Below, in pieces: positions 48,777 through 60,274 of a stretch of DNA of 64,000 nucleotides. The stretch spans positions 8,106,001 to 8,170,000 of the forward strand of contig NC_046673.1 in assembly GCF_003369915.1 (NCBI RefSeq), given 5' to 3'. The position numbers and the translations under genes are program-made. Source of the stretch: Drosophila miranda (lineage: Eukaryota > Arthropoda > Insecta > Diptera > Drosophilidae). The notes below the pieces were generated by a model. That model searched no databases, was not told where the DNA came from, and worked only from the letters and a program-made list of their open reading frames with translations. Position 1 is the stretch's first letter, and every line of letters starts with the position of its first letter.

Positions 48777-51234
48777 TATTATTTATTTATTAAATTAAAT
48801 TAACAAATTATCAGTTAATAATGGTACTTAGTTACTAAAGGCGGAAAAAGATAAGTTAAAAGTTAGCTAAATTTAAATGATTATAAATATTGCATGCAAT
48901 TAGTTTAAGAGACAGTTCAGGGGATAGGGTTGACAGAGGGAGTTATAATTATGGCATAAAACCCTAAAAGGTTCATGATCAGCATAATTAGACCTACATA
49001 TGGGTAGACGGATAGGCCTAAAAGTACGGGTAGGTCTAGATGGAACGGCCAAGTCAATCTGACCCAAGAGAGTTTTGGAGTCAACAGTCCCAAGAAGGAG
49101 CTTGTGCACGAATGTTCGTGTTCGTAATAATACGCCATTGCATATTCTGCGATGGTGCAACGACGGCAGGTCAATAAGATTCAGCCTAGACCGGTAGGGT
49201 GGCAAGATTCTACCCGAGTCCCAGTTAAAGTTCCGAAGGGCAAAAATTAAAAATTGCTTTTGCACGGATTCAATAACAGCCTGCTGCTCTTTATACTGCG
49301 GGCTCCACACACAAGAACAATACTCCAATATAGGACGTACTAACGAGATGTACAGTTTTTTCGTAACGTACGGGTCGTCAAACTCCTTGGACCAACGCTT
49401 GATGTACGCTAAAACACCCTTAGCTTTATTTACAGTTGCAGCTATATGGGTGTTGAAACACATCTTATGATCAAAAAGGACTCCGAGGTCATTTGAACTC
49501 GAAATTCGCTCAAGGACATGATTTCCTAGAACATATGAGATAAAATGAGGAGCGCGACGGTAAAATGTCATAAGTTTGCATTTGGAAAGGTTCAGAAAAA
49601 GAATATTAGTTAATATTAGAACCACAATAGTAGTTCACTTAGATCAAGTTGAAGGCGTGTGTGCAAATACCAATCAGAGTAAGAAAGACAGATTTTGACA
49701 TCATCAGCATACATTAGTGTAGTAGAGTATGTTATAACTTGAGGAAGGTCGTTCACAAATAAAATAAACAGAAGCGGGCCCAGATGACTTCCCTGTGGCA
49801 CACCTGAAGTAACATTAACAGTATTTGACAACACGTTAGAAAACAAAACACGTTGAGTACGGTTAGAGAGATAGGACAAAATCCAATCTAGAAGATTCGT
49901 TGGGAACCCTAATAAAGAGAGCTTTTGAATAAGCAGAGCATGGTTCACAGAATCGAATGCCTTGCTGAAGTCCGTAAAAACTACATCCGTCTGCAAACCA
50001 ATTTGAAAACCACGGTGGATTAGGTTAGAAAACTCAAGAAGGTTAGTCGATGTTGAACGATGTCTGAAAAAACCGTGTTGCGACGGAGATATCAAGCTGC
50101 AACAAAGATGTTGCAGTTGCCGGGTGACCAGGAACTCAAGAAGCTTCGGGATGGCGGAAAGCTTTGCGATACCACGATAGTTTTCAATGTTTGATCTTGA
50201 ACCTTTTTTGTGAAGCGGAATGATGTAGGACTCATTCCAAATTACTGGGAGACAAGACTGTTCCAAGGAGAGGTTGAAGAGAAAGGTCAAGGGTTTTCAA
50301 AGGGACTGGGCACAGTGTTTTAAGATGCAACTTGGTACCTTATCTGGACCCGCAGAAAACGATATGTCCATAGATGACAAACCTTCCAGAACAACGCTTT
50401 CCTCGAAAAAGGGCAGAAAAATGCTGTTAGCTTGAGAATAGAATTTTTTAGGATCACTACGAAAGTTACTACTACATTGTGAAAGGTAATGATTATAACA
50501 CTGACTATTGACGGCAAGGAACAGAGAGCGAGCGAAGGAGTATAGAGCTAAGGCCAACGTGGAGCCCGACTTCTGGTACTTTTTATAGAGCCGGGATTTA
50601 TTATTTTTTAAGTATGACAAATACTTGGAGAACCAGGGAGGCTTGGACGATACAGGTACAGTGATATCTGGAACAAACGTATTAAGGGCGGAGTAAATAG
50701 AACTATAAAACGAGTTAACAGTTGCATCTATGTTCGGTAATGAATAAAGAAACGACCAATCAACACGCGAGAGATGTAGATCTAAATCGATAAAGTTTGT
50801 GTGACAAGGAGCCATGGAACTGTCAGCACCTCCAGATTGTGTACACTCCAGTGATATCAACAAAGTTGGATGGTAAGGATCTTCAGGGAGAGATATTGGG
50901 CTTGCTCTAGATACCGTAGCAAGAGAACCATCGTTAACAAAAACGAGGTCAAGAAGTCTGTCCCTAATGTTTTTAACGGCATTAATTTGGACAAGGGAAA
51001 TATCCGTTAGCCCATTGATAAAGTCATTATGGCAATTGGGAAACAACAGGTTAGCGTCATTACAAGGCAGCCAAGAAAAAAATGGGAGGTTAAAGTCCCC
51101 CATGACAATAATTCGATCATTGCACCCTAATGCAGAAACAACATTATTAATTGCTGAGAGGTGGTGTAAGTAAAGCTCAGCATCAGACCTGGGAGGAATG
51201 TAAGAGCAGGTTACATAGAAAAATGCGGAGCCAG
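48777..51234 (-). mobile_element. CR1-like LINE, 5' truncated, unit 4
   Basis: Same insertion as 26,479-28,995: same 3' junction and the same in-frame TGA (50,297-50,299). This copy also has a frame change near 49,616-49,625, where GTTGAACACC of unit 1 is replaced by a longer AATATTAG-containing stretch. About 60 bases at the 5' junction are lost (51,231). It keeps PQGSHLGP and the YADDVK box. Confidence 0.75.
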
Positions 51235-52003
51235 TTTTTTAAAAGTGATTCCAGTGGAGTATTTGGGCTAAAAATGTTTAATGACTTATAATTTGAATTT
51301 AAATGATTATTTTTTTAATTGTTATTTTTTAAAGGTAATGTATCGTTTTTTCATAAAACATTAGTATTCTACATTTATGCACATATGTAGTTTTGAAGAA
51401 CTTTTCCATTCTGAAAAGATAATAAATACAGCTGCCAATCTGTCATCAAAGCTCAAGCTTAACGTCTTTATTAAGCTTTCAAATGTCAATTTTTTTAAAT
51501 TTTGGGGCAGTTTTGATCAATATTTTTACTTGAAAACCTCAGGGAAAGTACAAAATATTAGATTTGTATTGTTTTATATATAAGCGTTAGTTCACGAAAT
51601 CGAATCAAAAAAAAAAAAAAATTAATCAGAGAAATCGTAAAAATGATCAAGAACAAGCGTTTTGAAACCTACCATTAAAAACAGTCTTTTCCTAAGAAGA
51701 AATTTATGTTTTTTATTGTAAAGCTTGAAATACTGCAAAATCAGCTTTGAATTTAATTACAATTAAATTATAGCTTAACGCCTTCTTTTGAACAGTCTGG
51801 CAACTCTTTTCGATTTATTTTGAATCGGAACAGAGTTGCTCTCAATTATTATCGACGCCTGGAAACGTCATCCACGTATTTCTCTCTGGTAAAATTTGCA
51901 AGTTTCAACATCCGAGCTCGAAAAAAAGTAAGTCCTTTGGAGAAATTGTAATTGTTTTTGTCGACTCATCATCTCTCCACAAGGTTAACCAACTGGAATC
52001 ATA

Positions 52004-52618
52004 ATGGAGCCTCACACGGGCGCAACTTGTGACGGCTGCGACCTTTGGGGCAACGGAATAACTGGCTGCCGCTTCAAGTGCTTGCAGTGCGCCGACTTTG
52101 ATTTGTGTCAGAGCTGCTATGACGCCAAGGTGGTGAATGGGCCGCACAAGTCGGAGCATCCAATGCAGTGCCTGCTGGACGAGGATGCTAAGAAGCTGTA
52201 CTTTGCCGGGGAGCCAATTCCCTATCTGAACGCCGATAGCTTCACTTGCCCCGTTTGCGGCACCATGGGCCATTCGTACTTCGAACTTGTGAAGCATGTG
52301 GTTGCCCAGCACAACGACGACCGCAGCGACGCCATCTGTCCACTGTGCGTGGCCGTGCCAATGGCCCCACCCGGCCGCTTGCTCAACATTTCGCAGCACT
52401 TTCGCCGTCAGCATCGCGAACCGTCGAGCATTCGCGCTGCCGTTGCCAGTGCAGAGGAGGAGTCGGGAATATCCGACATTGCCGATCGCCTCTCCCGTCA
52501 CTCTTTAGGAGAGGGTGCGCGCTTCAGACTGTCACAACGTCGTCTGCACGTCCGTATCGCTCGCATGGGGCCATCCAATCCCTTGCCCCCCGATACTAGC
52601 AGCGAGGAGGCGGACTAA
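52004..52618 (+). CDS. KCMF1-like zinc-finger protein, unit 4
   Basis: 204 aa, all zinc ligands kept. It differs from unit 1 by CPICGSMGH reading CPVCGTMGH inside the first Di19 finger, and by RMRPSN reading RMGPSN (shared with unit 2). The 5' UTR intron is 51,928-51,983. It is the last KCMF1-like copy, because the partial fifth unit ends before this gene. Confidence 0.8.
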   Translation: MEPHTGATCDGCDLWGNGITGCRFKCLQCADFDLCQSCYDAKVVNGPHKSEHPMQCLLDEDAKKLYFAGEPIPYLNADSFTCPVCGTMGHSYFELVKHVVAQHNDDRSDAICPLCVAVPMAPPGRLLNISQHFRRQHREPSSIRAAVASAEEESGISDIADRLSRHSLGEGARFRLSQRRLHVRIARMGPSNPLPPDTSSEEAD

Positions 52619-52809
52619 GCTGCCTAAGCAAATCTGTTCCGCTGAAGATGTGGAGGATTGCACATATACCTACAGAGATCAACGCACACCACCTACATAC
52701 ATACTATGCATATGTATACGGATCCACTGTCTCCACGCACACATTAATACAGATACACGAACACTACATATGCATACAAATGAACGCCGAAACTGTGCTC
52801 AAAAGCTGG

Positions 52810-52844
<35 letters not shown>
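52810..52844 (+). repeat. A35 homopolymer, unit 4
   Basis: Counterpart of the unit 1 A-tract, about 190 bases past the KCMF1-like stop. Confidence 0.9.
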
Positions 52845-52845
<1 letters not shown>

Positions 52846-53104
52846 ACACATACACATACACAAACACATACCAGGAGATACACTGCCCCAAAAGAACTCA
52901 CAAAATTCTTGTTTCAGACATTCCTTAAAAAATTGTATCACATGACAATTATTACACTGTGCCACAGATGCTTTGTACTTCACATGAGAGCTTGCGTTAG
53001 TAGTAGTAAAAAAGTCCTAAAGAATTATAAAAAACGTTCTTTTGAGATATTTATTTTTATTTTAAGCCAATGTATCGGAGCACTGCGACACCTAACCCAA
53101 CAAA

Positions 53105-54380
53105 TTTTGAAATATACTTAAAACGGTGAGATATCACAGGAGTCTGTAAACAGAATTTGTTTGCTCTAGCTCTTATAGTCTCTGAGATCTAGGCGCTCAT
53201 CGGGACAGATGGACAGACAGACATGGCTTTATCGACTTTTCTATTAACGTTGATCATAATTTTTTTTATTTATGGGGTCGGAAACGCTTCCTTTTGGAAT
53301 CATCCTAACTCATTGAGATGCGTTGTTTATGGACAGTTCTACATACATACACACATATTTACATACAGACATAAGTACGAATATATGTGGATGCAGAGAC
53401 ATACGCGTACGATGCCCACACAGGGGGCATTCGACTGGACACGAGAACACACACACAGATGCCTGGAATCGTATGAATTGAAAATATACTCGATTAATAT
53501 TATGCTAATTTAATTGGTAGGCAGTTGAAATAATTAAAAACAGGCTCTGGAATTATAATGCTTGGGCAGCCCATCTATTAGATATATGTACAATATGTAC
53601 ATATATACTTATCTACATCCGATATCCGATCGATCGGTTGGCGAATTATGTGTATATCATATATTTAGTCAATTAGATGGGATGAGATTATCCTCATCCA
53701 TTCTTGTTTGATATTTAGCTGCAAACATTTCAAATTAACTTCTGGTAGTATTTCAATACACTTAAAGAGCAGTGCACTCTGGAATACAAAGAAAGCATTT
53801 CGAATCATCTCTCTTACAGACTAAATACAAGTAGAACGAAGGGGAACGTTGTGAGTTGCTGCTGCGACCGCAACTCTACATTTATACCCGATACATAGTC
53901 AGTATGGCTACATTGAGTGACAAAGAGTTCGTGCGGGAGAGACGTGTTTGAACATGTCGTCCGGTGCTGCGTTGGCACTGCAAATTGATTTGTTCCGTTT
54001 GGCTATAAAAATGATCCGATTCAGATCGAATCAATCCAGATTCGGCAATCTGGTAGTTATGGTCATTCTCTATGATTGGGGGTTTTTAATTTTCCCGTAT
54101 CTTCAAAATTGTGGATGCCACAGATTTTCGTTTTTTGTGGGGCCGTAAAGAGGTGGGGCGAAATTTTGAAAAACACTTGTGCAGGTTCAATATCACAGGA
54201 GTGTAGATACCAAATTTGGTTGCCCTAGCTCTTATAGTCTCTGAGATCTAGACACTCCCTTTTAGCAATCGGCAAGCCGCCATGAAACGTGTTTGTTAGA
54301 GAGAGAGAGAGAGAGAGCGAGTACGAATGAAACTGTTTTCTTCATCCTGGCCATAATAATGTTACGAATAAAATAATAAT
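53105..54380. mobile_element. Helitron/DINE-1-derived block, unit 4
   Basis: Counterpart of 30,785-32,056, with the longer GA-repeat near 54,298-54,318. Confidence 0.55.
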
Positions 54381-54488
54381 GAATAAAACTCGATTCATAG
54401 AAAACGATTGACGGACATGTATGTATTGTATATGTACATCAAAGCGTCGTTAAATACTGTCCGATATACGAGTATGTTTTATACCAAA

Positions 54489-55136
54489 ATGCAAAGATCG
54501 AAGGATATCAACCATACCAATGGCCAGGAGGAGTGCTACGGGAAAGGTCAAGCTATCTGCCCATATGGGTATGTGCGCAAGTATGTATCTGTGTTGACTG
54601 AAAATTTATTGTTTTTGTCATTAGCGCTGCGCAAATTCGTGGGACGTTGGTGGAACGTTGGAGGATGCGCAGAGGGGGTGAGCGGGTGTTGGGCTCTAGG
54701 GGTCTTGGCCAGAATTGATGTCGATGAGTTTTCGTTAATGTCCGAATATTTATTAAATGGGATTGGTGAACGGAAATGCTCTGTATACTCGTAATGGTCG
54801 TGGGTCCAGAAGCGATCGCCGCTTGTTAATTGAAAAGGAAGATGCGGATGGGGTATAACACCGTCGAGAGTGTGTCTATATAAGTTTTGAAAGTCGTGCT
54901 GAGGTATTTTATCCATTCCCGTGAGAGAGCCGGACAGTTTCAGATGAAATGCTCCACGGTTTGGATGGCCCCGGATTCACCACACTTTCTGCAGCTGCTG
55001 CTCTTAACGATGAAATAAATAAACTGGTGCATATTTTCGTAGGTAAAATGCTGAATTTGTATTTAGCTTGGCTCGATAAAGGACGTTTAATATGCAATCT
55101 TTTATTTATCTTAGTTCTACACAAATCTAAAAACAA
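54489..55136 (-). mobile_element. LINE C-terminal fragment, unit 5
   Basis: Unit 5 copy of the CCHC-tail LINE fragment, with the long spacer downstream as in units 1 and 2. Confidence 0.55.
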
Positions 55137-55258
55137 TTTTTCTTCTTACCTTCTTATACCTTCTTGAACACGGTTTAAATGTACATACTCGTATGCTGAA
55201 TTCTTAACTTTTCTAAGCCGTTGCACATTTTATTTGTTTAGTTACTCAACGGTTTAAG

Positions 55259-55375
55259 ATGGTAGTAGGGCTGCCGCCAATCAATGCGTTTATATTTATT
55301 CTTCTGACATTATATTTAGATGTTTCCTTTGTTAGAGCATCTCCCAGTTTCGTTATGCGAAGGAGCGAGCAGTAA
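55259..55375 (+). CDS. 38-aa signal-like ORF, unit 5
   Basis: Intact, with S7P relative to unit 1. It is kept even though the adjacent zucchini-like copy is broken. Confidence 0.2.
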   Translation: MVVGLPPINAFIFILLTLYLDVSFVRASPSFVMRRSEQ

Positions 55376-55573
55376 AAAACGTTACATTGATTCAGTCATG
55401 AGCCTATAGTCGTATATGTTATGTACATATTCCATTCTAGTACAATATTTCAACTTCGTAGGAGACTTGCTCCCAAATATTCGATTGTTTTCCTTGGCTT
55501 GAAATTTGTCTTACCTATTTATGTTTTGGCAAGTTAATCAGTAGATGAATGAAGATCCTCTTGGGCTACTGAC

Positions 55574-56378
55574 ATGATGCCCGAAATTATTATAAGCGTC
55601 TGCAGCCTGATGGGATCATGCTATAGTGCCCTGGTAAACCTGCTTTCAAAATTGTTCGCCTTTTTCCGTATTTGGTGAGTTCGGAAGTAGATAAAGAAAA
55701 TACTTTCAAATGACATACGGCATCCTCCACAGGTTTATGTACCACTGGACTGCCTCCTCGCCCAGGAGGAGTCTGCGTCGCTACCTCTACAAGATCGATC
55801 TCCATGTGTGGCAGAGTATCTATGGAATGCCGGATACCGGTCACGTGGTCTTATTTAATGGTTGGCACAATGACCGCACGGTCGTGTGCGATGACTGCCG
55901 GTTGAAACGTGTGGGTGAATTGATTGACCAGGCAAAAATATGCCTGGACGTGGTGCTGCTGTCCACCGCCAATGTCCAGTACCTTGACCGCATGTTGGGT
56001 GCACATAATCGGGGTGTCAATGTGCGGGTTCTCGCCAGCGAGGAAATGCTCGCGGCTAATGGGCCAGCGATGCAGCTAATCAGCGCCTTGGGTGTGCCGG
56101 TGCGCGGCTTCCCGATCGGTGTAAAATTCGGCTACAATTTTGCTATAATAGACAGTGAAAAGCGAGCCCTGGGGCTAGAGGCCAAGCAGGATACGATCCA
56201 CACCTGTCTTTGACGTCTAAGGGGCAACATGAAAGGGTGTCTCAACTGGATCCTAGCTGCCGTGAAGCGGAAACGCGATTATAGGCATGATAATTACCAC
56301 TAACAAATTTTCTTTGATGAATGGGACATCTTATATCCCATCACCCCGCCTTACTTCGCAGAACAAAATTTTTTCTAA
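55574..56378 (+). pseudogene. Zucchini-like copy, unit 5, broken
   Basis: Exons at 55,574-55,674 and 55,733-56,378 match the other units. Two nonsense changes are present: TGG to TGA at 56,211-56,213 (after DTIHTCL) and TAC to TAA about 90 bases later (HDNYHY context). A Cys-to-Ser change occurs at MQLICALG. The product would stop after about 193 residues, just past the altered active site, losing the C-terminal helices. It is the edge copy and has no KCMF1-like partner downstream. Confidence 0.75.
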
Positions 56379-57014
56379 GTTACACGTTAATTCAATTACA
56401 TATATCTTATTTTAATGATTATTCGTTGCCTTAAATAAACGTAAATAAAAGTTTGTTGTTTTTTTAGATAATCAGCTCAAAAGTTCCCATTTGTGTAATT
56501 ATGTACATGTCTGTGCATAAGCCTGTGCATCAGAAAAACTTGGCGAAAATCTTGTACATAGATAGCTGCCATAGTCCCGAAGCTAAAATTCTATGGTAGA
56601 TATCAGCACTCAGCTTTCTGATAGGAAAAAACAACATGCTTGATCGATCAAGCAAAGACGAGCCGCTCTGGGCGAGCTTTTTAAGCTTTAAGCTTTTCAG
56701 CAATGTGTGCACATGCACCGGTGAAGAGTTTTTGCTTTTTTCGGAGCTTTTGAATGCGTTTGCAGTTTCGCTTTCAACTGTACTGTGTACGAGCACACGA
56801 TTGTGATTCACACAATATCTTATGATCAGTAAATCAGCTATACAAATCGACCAGACATTTCATGCATGTCATACAAGGGAATGGTACGCGTATGTAAACT
56901 TTGACCCCGAAACTATAATAGCTCTCCTCTCTGACTGCTATCAAATTCCGATTCAGTCTCTCTTTCTGTCTTCGTCTGTTTCTGTTTCTTGGTTTTGTTA
57001 TTCTTATTTTTATA

Positions 57015-57434
57015 TTGGCAATCGGACAGCCGCATTGTCGGGACAATTGGAATGGAGGCAAGGATTTTAGTGAGCTTCGTTCTGTCAGCGATTTGCATAT
57101 CGTGGCCCTGGCTTTCATTGTTGTTGCCTTCAATGCAGTAAACACTTTTATTGTTGGCCACCATTTGCGCTGTGGTCTCCTTTGCATCGCCCTTGCAGTA
57201 GGTGACATTATTTGTATACTCTTACAGAGGGCCTTTGCGATTTAGCTGAGAAGTTTGGAAACCCCAATCTGGTGTACCTCTGTCTGTACATAGTTTGTAT
57301 ACAACATATGCCTTTATATATAAGCCTGACCAGTGAATCTTTTAAGATAATGCAAACTTCGGCTAAAAGCAGCCAAGCAGCGGATAGCCCAATTGTTCCA
57401 GCTCAAACCGACCGATCACTGGTGACAACTTAAA
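57015..57434 (+). pseudogene. Membrane-protein-like fragment with a frame change
   Basis: One frame (57,015-57,245) has two hydrophobic stretches (HIVALAFIVVAFNAVNTFIV; LLCIALAVGDIICILL). From about 57,225 the sequence continues in the next frame (LCDLAEKFGNPNLVYLCLYI, then QHMPLYISLTSESFKIMQTS) with a third hydrophobic stretch and a Ser/Thr-rich tail ending in TAA at 57,434. Together this resembles the 3' part of a small multi-pass protein whose 5' part was cut by the array edge. The family is not recognised. Confidence 0.35.
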
Positions 57435-57834
57435 GTGTATTTAATCCTTCAACTGTCCAATCCTTGCCTTTTTGTCCGGTGTCTCCCTGTCCCCCCTCCC
57501 CTGTCCCATCTCCCTGTCTCATCATTTTCGCATTCGACGTGACTCACATAGTATGAAGAGCAGACCAGACTGTCAGCGACGAGCGGTGGGCGGCGGGGCG
57601 GAAGCTGCCGACGCCGCTGCTGCCAAAATTGTACATGCCTTGACATCAGCACAAACAGAACCAAAAGACAATGCGGTAGCAGGGCGGGTGCATGCTGGAA
57701 GCAAACCTCTTTCTGACTGCTGCACTTCCGCTTTCAACGTTTTACACTTCAATTATCTTCAATTTTCGGGGCGAATGTCTGTCTTCAAGAACAATGGTCT
57801 TGCTGATTGGAATTCTTTAACCCAATGCCACACA

Positions 57835-57870
<36 letters not shown>
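57835..57870 (+). repeat. CA dinucleotide repeat
   Basis: About 36 bases of CA repeat (with an ACACAGA lead-in) in non-coding sequence. Confidence 0.9.
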
Positions 57871-57873
<3 letters not shown>

Positions 57874-58049
57874 GGGAAGTACGAAGCTGGGGGGACAGTG
57901 TCTGGTTCTGGCCATCGATGGGAGGGGGAGAGAGGAAGACCTGCAAGACAGCTACAAATGCGACAACATTGTTGCCCTTAGACTAACCAGGACCCACACT
58001 CGCATCCGACCCCATGAAGTGCTGCAACAGCTGTCGACAAGCAACTGCC

Positions 58050-58100
58050 ACGGAGGCGGCGGCGGAGGCGGTGGCGGTGACGGTGGCGGAGGGAGCAGTA
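58050..58100 (+). repeat. GGC/GGT/GGA triplet repeat
   Basis: An imperfect glycine-codon-like triplet run. It would encode polyglycine in one frame (TSNCHGGGGGG), but no exon around it can be supported. Confidence 0.6.
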
Positions 58101-58429
58101 TCTTGAGCGCCAAGGGAAGGTAAATCGAACTGATGCAATGGCGTTTTGCTGATGGCATTCACTTTATTTTCGATTCGATTTTTCTGTTTCATTCTATTGC
58201 TATTGTGTGCGAATTTGTTGCAATTTCATTTTCTATTATCAAATAATTTTGGTGAATTTTCAAGCAAACAACAAGTAGAGGGAGCAGTCAGTAGTAATTT
58301 GTTGTTGGGAGAAATTTTCGAAGAATTCGTATCTAGTAAAAAAGTTGCTCTGAGCTTCCTCCGATTCCCGGTAAGTATCCAATTTTACGTGTATTTATAA
58401 AAGAATAATGAAATCCATAAATATTAAAC

Positions 58430-58757
58430 TCAGGACAGGCCCGTAAGTCTGGCGCAACAGGTCGAAAATATTTGGTCAGTCCTTGGACAGGGAGATGTCA
58501 TCTTGCGAATCACAATAGTCATGTCCCTTTTCGTCAGCACTGCGGCGGGACTGCGTTCTTCTCCAACAAAAATATACACCAGTTTTCCCAGCACGTCCTG
58601 GGTACACTTGCAACCGCAGTCCTCCAGCGACTTCAGTCCTCCTTTTTCTAAAAAAAAAACTATAAAAAATAATTTTATTTGATGACAAAATAAAATTCAA
58701 GCTGATCGCAGGCGAATACTTACCTCCAGCTGCATGTTGGATATCCCTCGTTCCCAT
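58430..58757 (-). CDS. Possible small two-exon gene, function unknown
   Basis: On the minus strand, exon 1 runs from ATG 58,757 to 58,724. A 76-nt intron (58,723-58,648) has donor GTAAGTATTC and a T-rich acceptor TTTTTTTTTAG. Exon 2 runs from 58,647 to TGA at 58,430. The spliced frame gives 83 aa, including SLEDCGCKCTQDVLGKLVYI, then VGEERSPAAVLTKRDMTIVI and a Cys-rich end. The frame is open upstream of the ATG, with a GTG but no further ATG, so a 5' exon may be missing. Good splice sites and the protein-like exon 2 favour a real or recently real gene. No family is recognised. Confidence 0.35.
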
Positions 58758-60270
58758 ATTCGGGCGAACAGCGTTTTGAAGTGTTCCTCTCACTTTTGCC
58801 ACCCTCTCATTCCATCTGGGATCACACTAATAGTCGCTGGGATGGACTAGCCTGGACTGGAAACCACGAGGCAAACTAGTTGGGCCTGAAAAAGCCACAC
58901 TTGGGACGAAGTCGCGAACAGCTGAGGCTGCTTAGCGAATGATGCAACAGAGCTCCGCTCCAATGGCAATGCCCCAAACCCGAACCCAAGCCCAACACAT
59001 TAGCACCAGCAGCGAGTGTGTGGTGCGCAGCATGCGACGCATCCTCAACGCTTGCGAATGACAAGATGTGCAGTATTGAAATTTAGTCAGGCAACTCGAA
59101 AATTGAATGTTGATTTCTTCAGCCCCAACCTAATGCATTCACAATCAATTTCGCAATCTCCGTCATTAAAAGTAAAATTCAAATGTAATTTCACTCTGAA
59201 CAACGACGTCAAGCGACGGAATGGGGCATGACTATGGGTAAGGGTAACAAAACAATCCGATTGAATGCAGTCAAACAAAGGACCGAGTAAGCAGAGGAAT
59301 CTCAGTCGCAAGCCAAGTTTATAAAAAATACAAAAAAATTGTGGCCAGTATGGAGACAGAACAAAAGACTAGCATCTGAGCCGAATCTTAAGATACCCTT
59401 GCAAATAGCTTGTTCATAATCTCGATGTTAGTTCCGGCATATATTTCGCTCAGCAAAAATATGGGTCCGTATAGAGATGTTTTTAGATGGGGAACTCTTT
59501 TGTGCAGAAAAGTCTGACGGATGAGGGCAGTACTCACATAACGCTATAAATTTCTACATGAAATGGACTACATGAATCGTCTCTTTAAAGTATTAGAGTC
59601 CTATGGGTCCTAGGGTATTCAAAATGATACAGGCGAGGAGGAGGCCCGTGGAAATTGACAAAAGCAAACGAAATCAAAAAGTGAGAGACGAGAAACGAGA
59701 AACAGTACTGAATATTGATTGCGAGAAAAAGCTACCAGCTCCACTACTGTTACCCATTCTCTCCCCTGCCGCCCACTCACGAATACAAAGAGTAACCTTT
59801 CCCCTAACTGGGAAATCAAATTGATTTCGAAATCCTTTCTGGGCAGGAGGGAATGCAACAGAGATAGGAGATTGGGGATAGGAGTAATAGGAGATGCAGA
59901 TTGGGAGAGAGATGAAGCGAAAGCGTCACGGATTCAGCGGGAGGCCAGCAAAGGGGGCGGCGGTACGGTGAGGAATGCCACGACATGTCCGACACATCAC
60001 CTTCTAGAACTGGGCTACTGCCCATTGCTGGTGTTTTTTTTTCGTCATCGCATCGCTCCGCCTCTGCGCTTCACAGTGCTCCGTAGGGGTGTGATTTTTG
60101 CCCATTGTCGTGTTGTAAGAGGCTTAAAGCTGTTTCTTTCGAGTCATTGATTTGTCAAAACAGAGTTCTGATCCGCAACGGATTCATGCAATCGAAAAAA
60201 AAGAGTTACATTGGGTGTTTGTTTACTGTTTATTTGTTTAGTGACAAGTGTTTGGATGCACTATTGGAAA
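58758..60270. other. Non-coding sequence
   Basis: No supported exon. Open frames here lack family resemblance. Confidence 0.35.
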
Positions 60271-60274
60271 CAAA

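Larger units (their letters stand above)
45356..54380 (+). repeat. Tandem array unit 4 (with CR1-like LINE)
   Basis: About 9.03 kb. It has the unit 3-type indels in its 5' half and the CR1-like LINE of unit 1 in its middle, so its history is mosaic. Confidence 0.9.
54381..57010 (+). repeat. Tandem array unit 5 (partial, array edge)
   Basis: It contains the LINE fragment, 38-aa ORF and zucchini-like gene, then leaves the array at about 57,006. There GTTTTGTTATTCTTA continues into unique sequence, whereas units 1-4 enter the DINE-1-derived piece. It shares the long spacer with units 1 and 2. Confidence 0.85.

Noticed and set aside
57472-57981. 169-aa ORF with poly-His/Thr
   Set aside because: Much of it is the translated CA repeat, and the rest has no supported splice structure or family.
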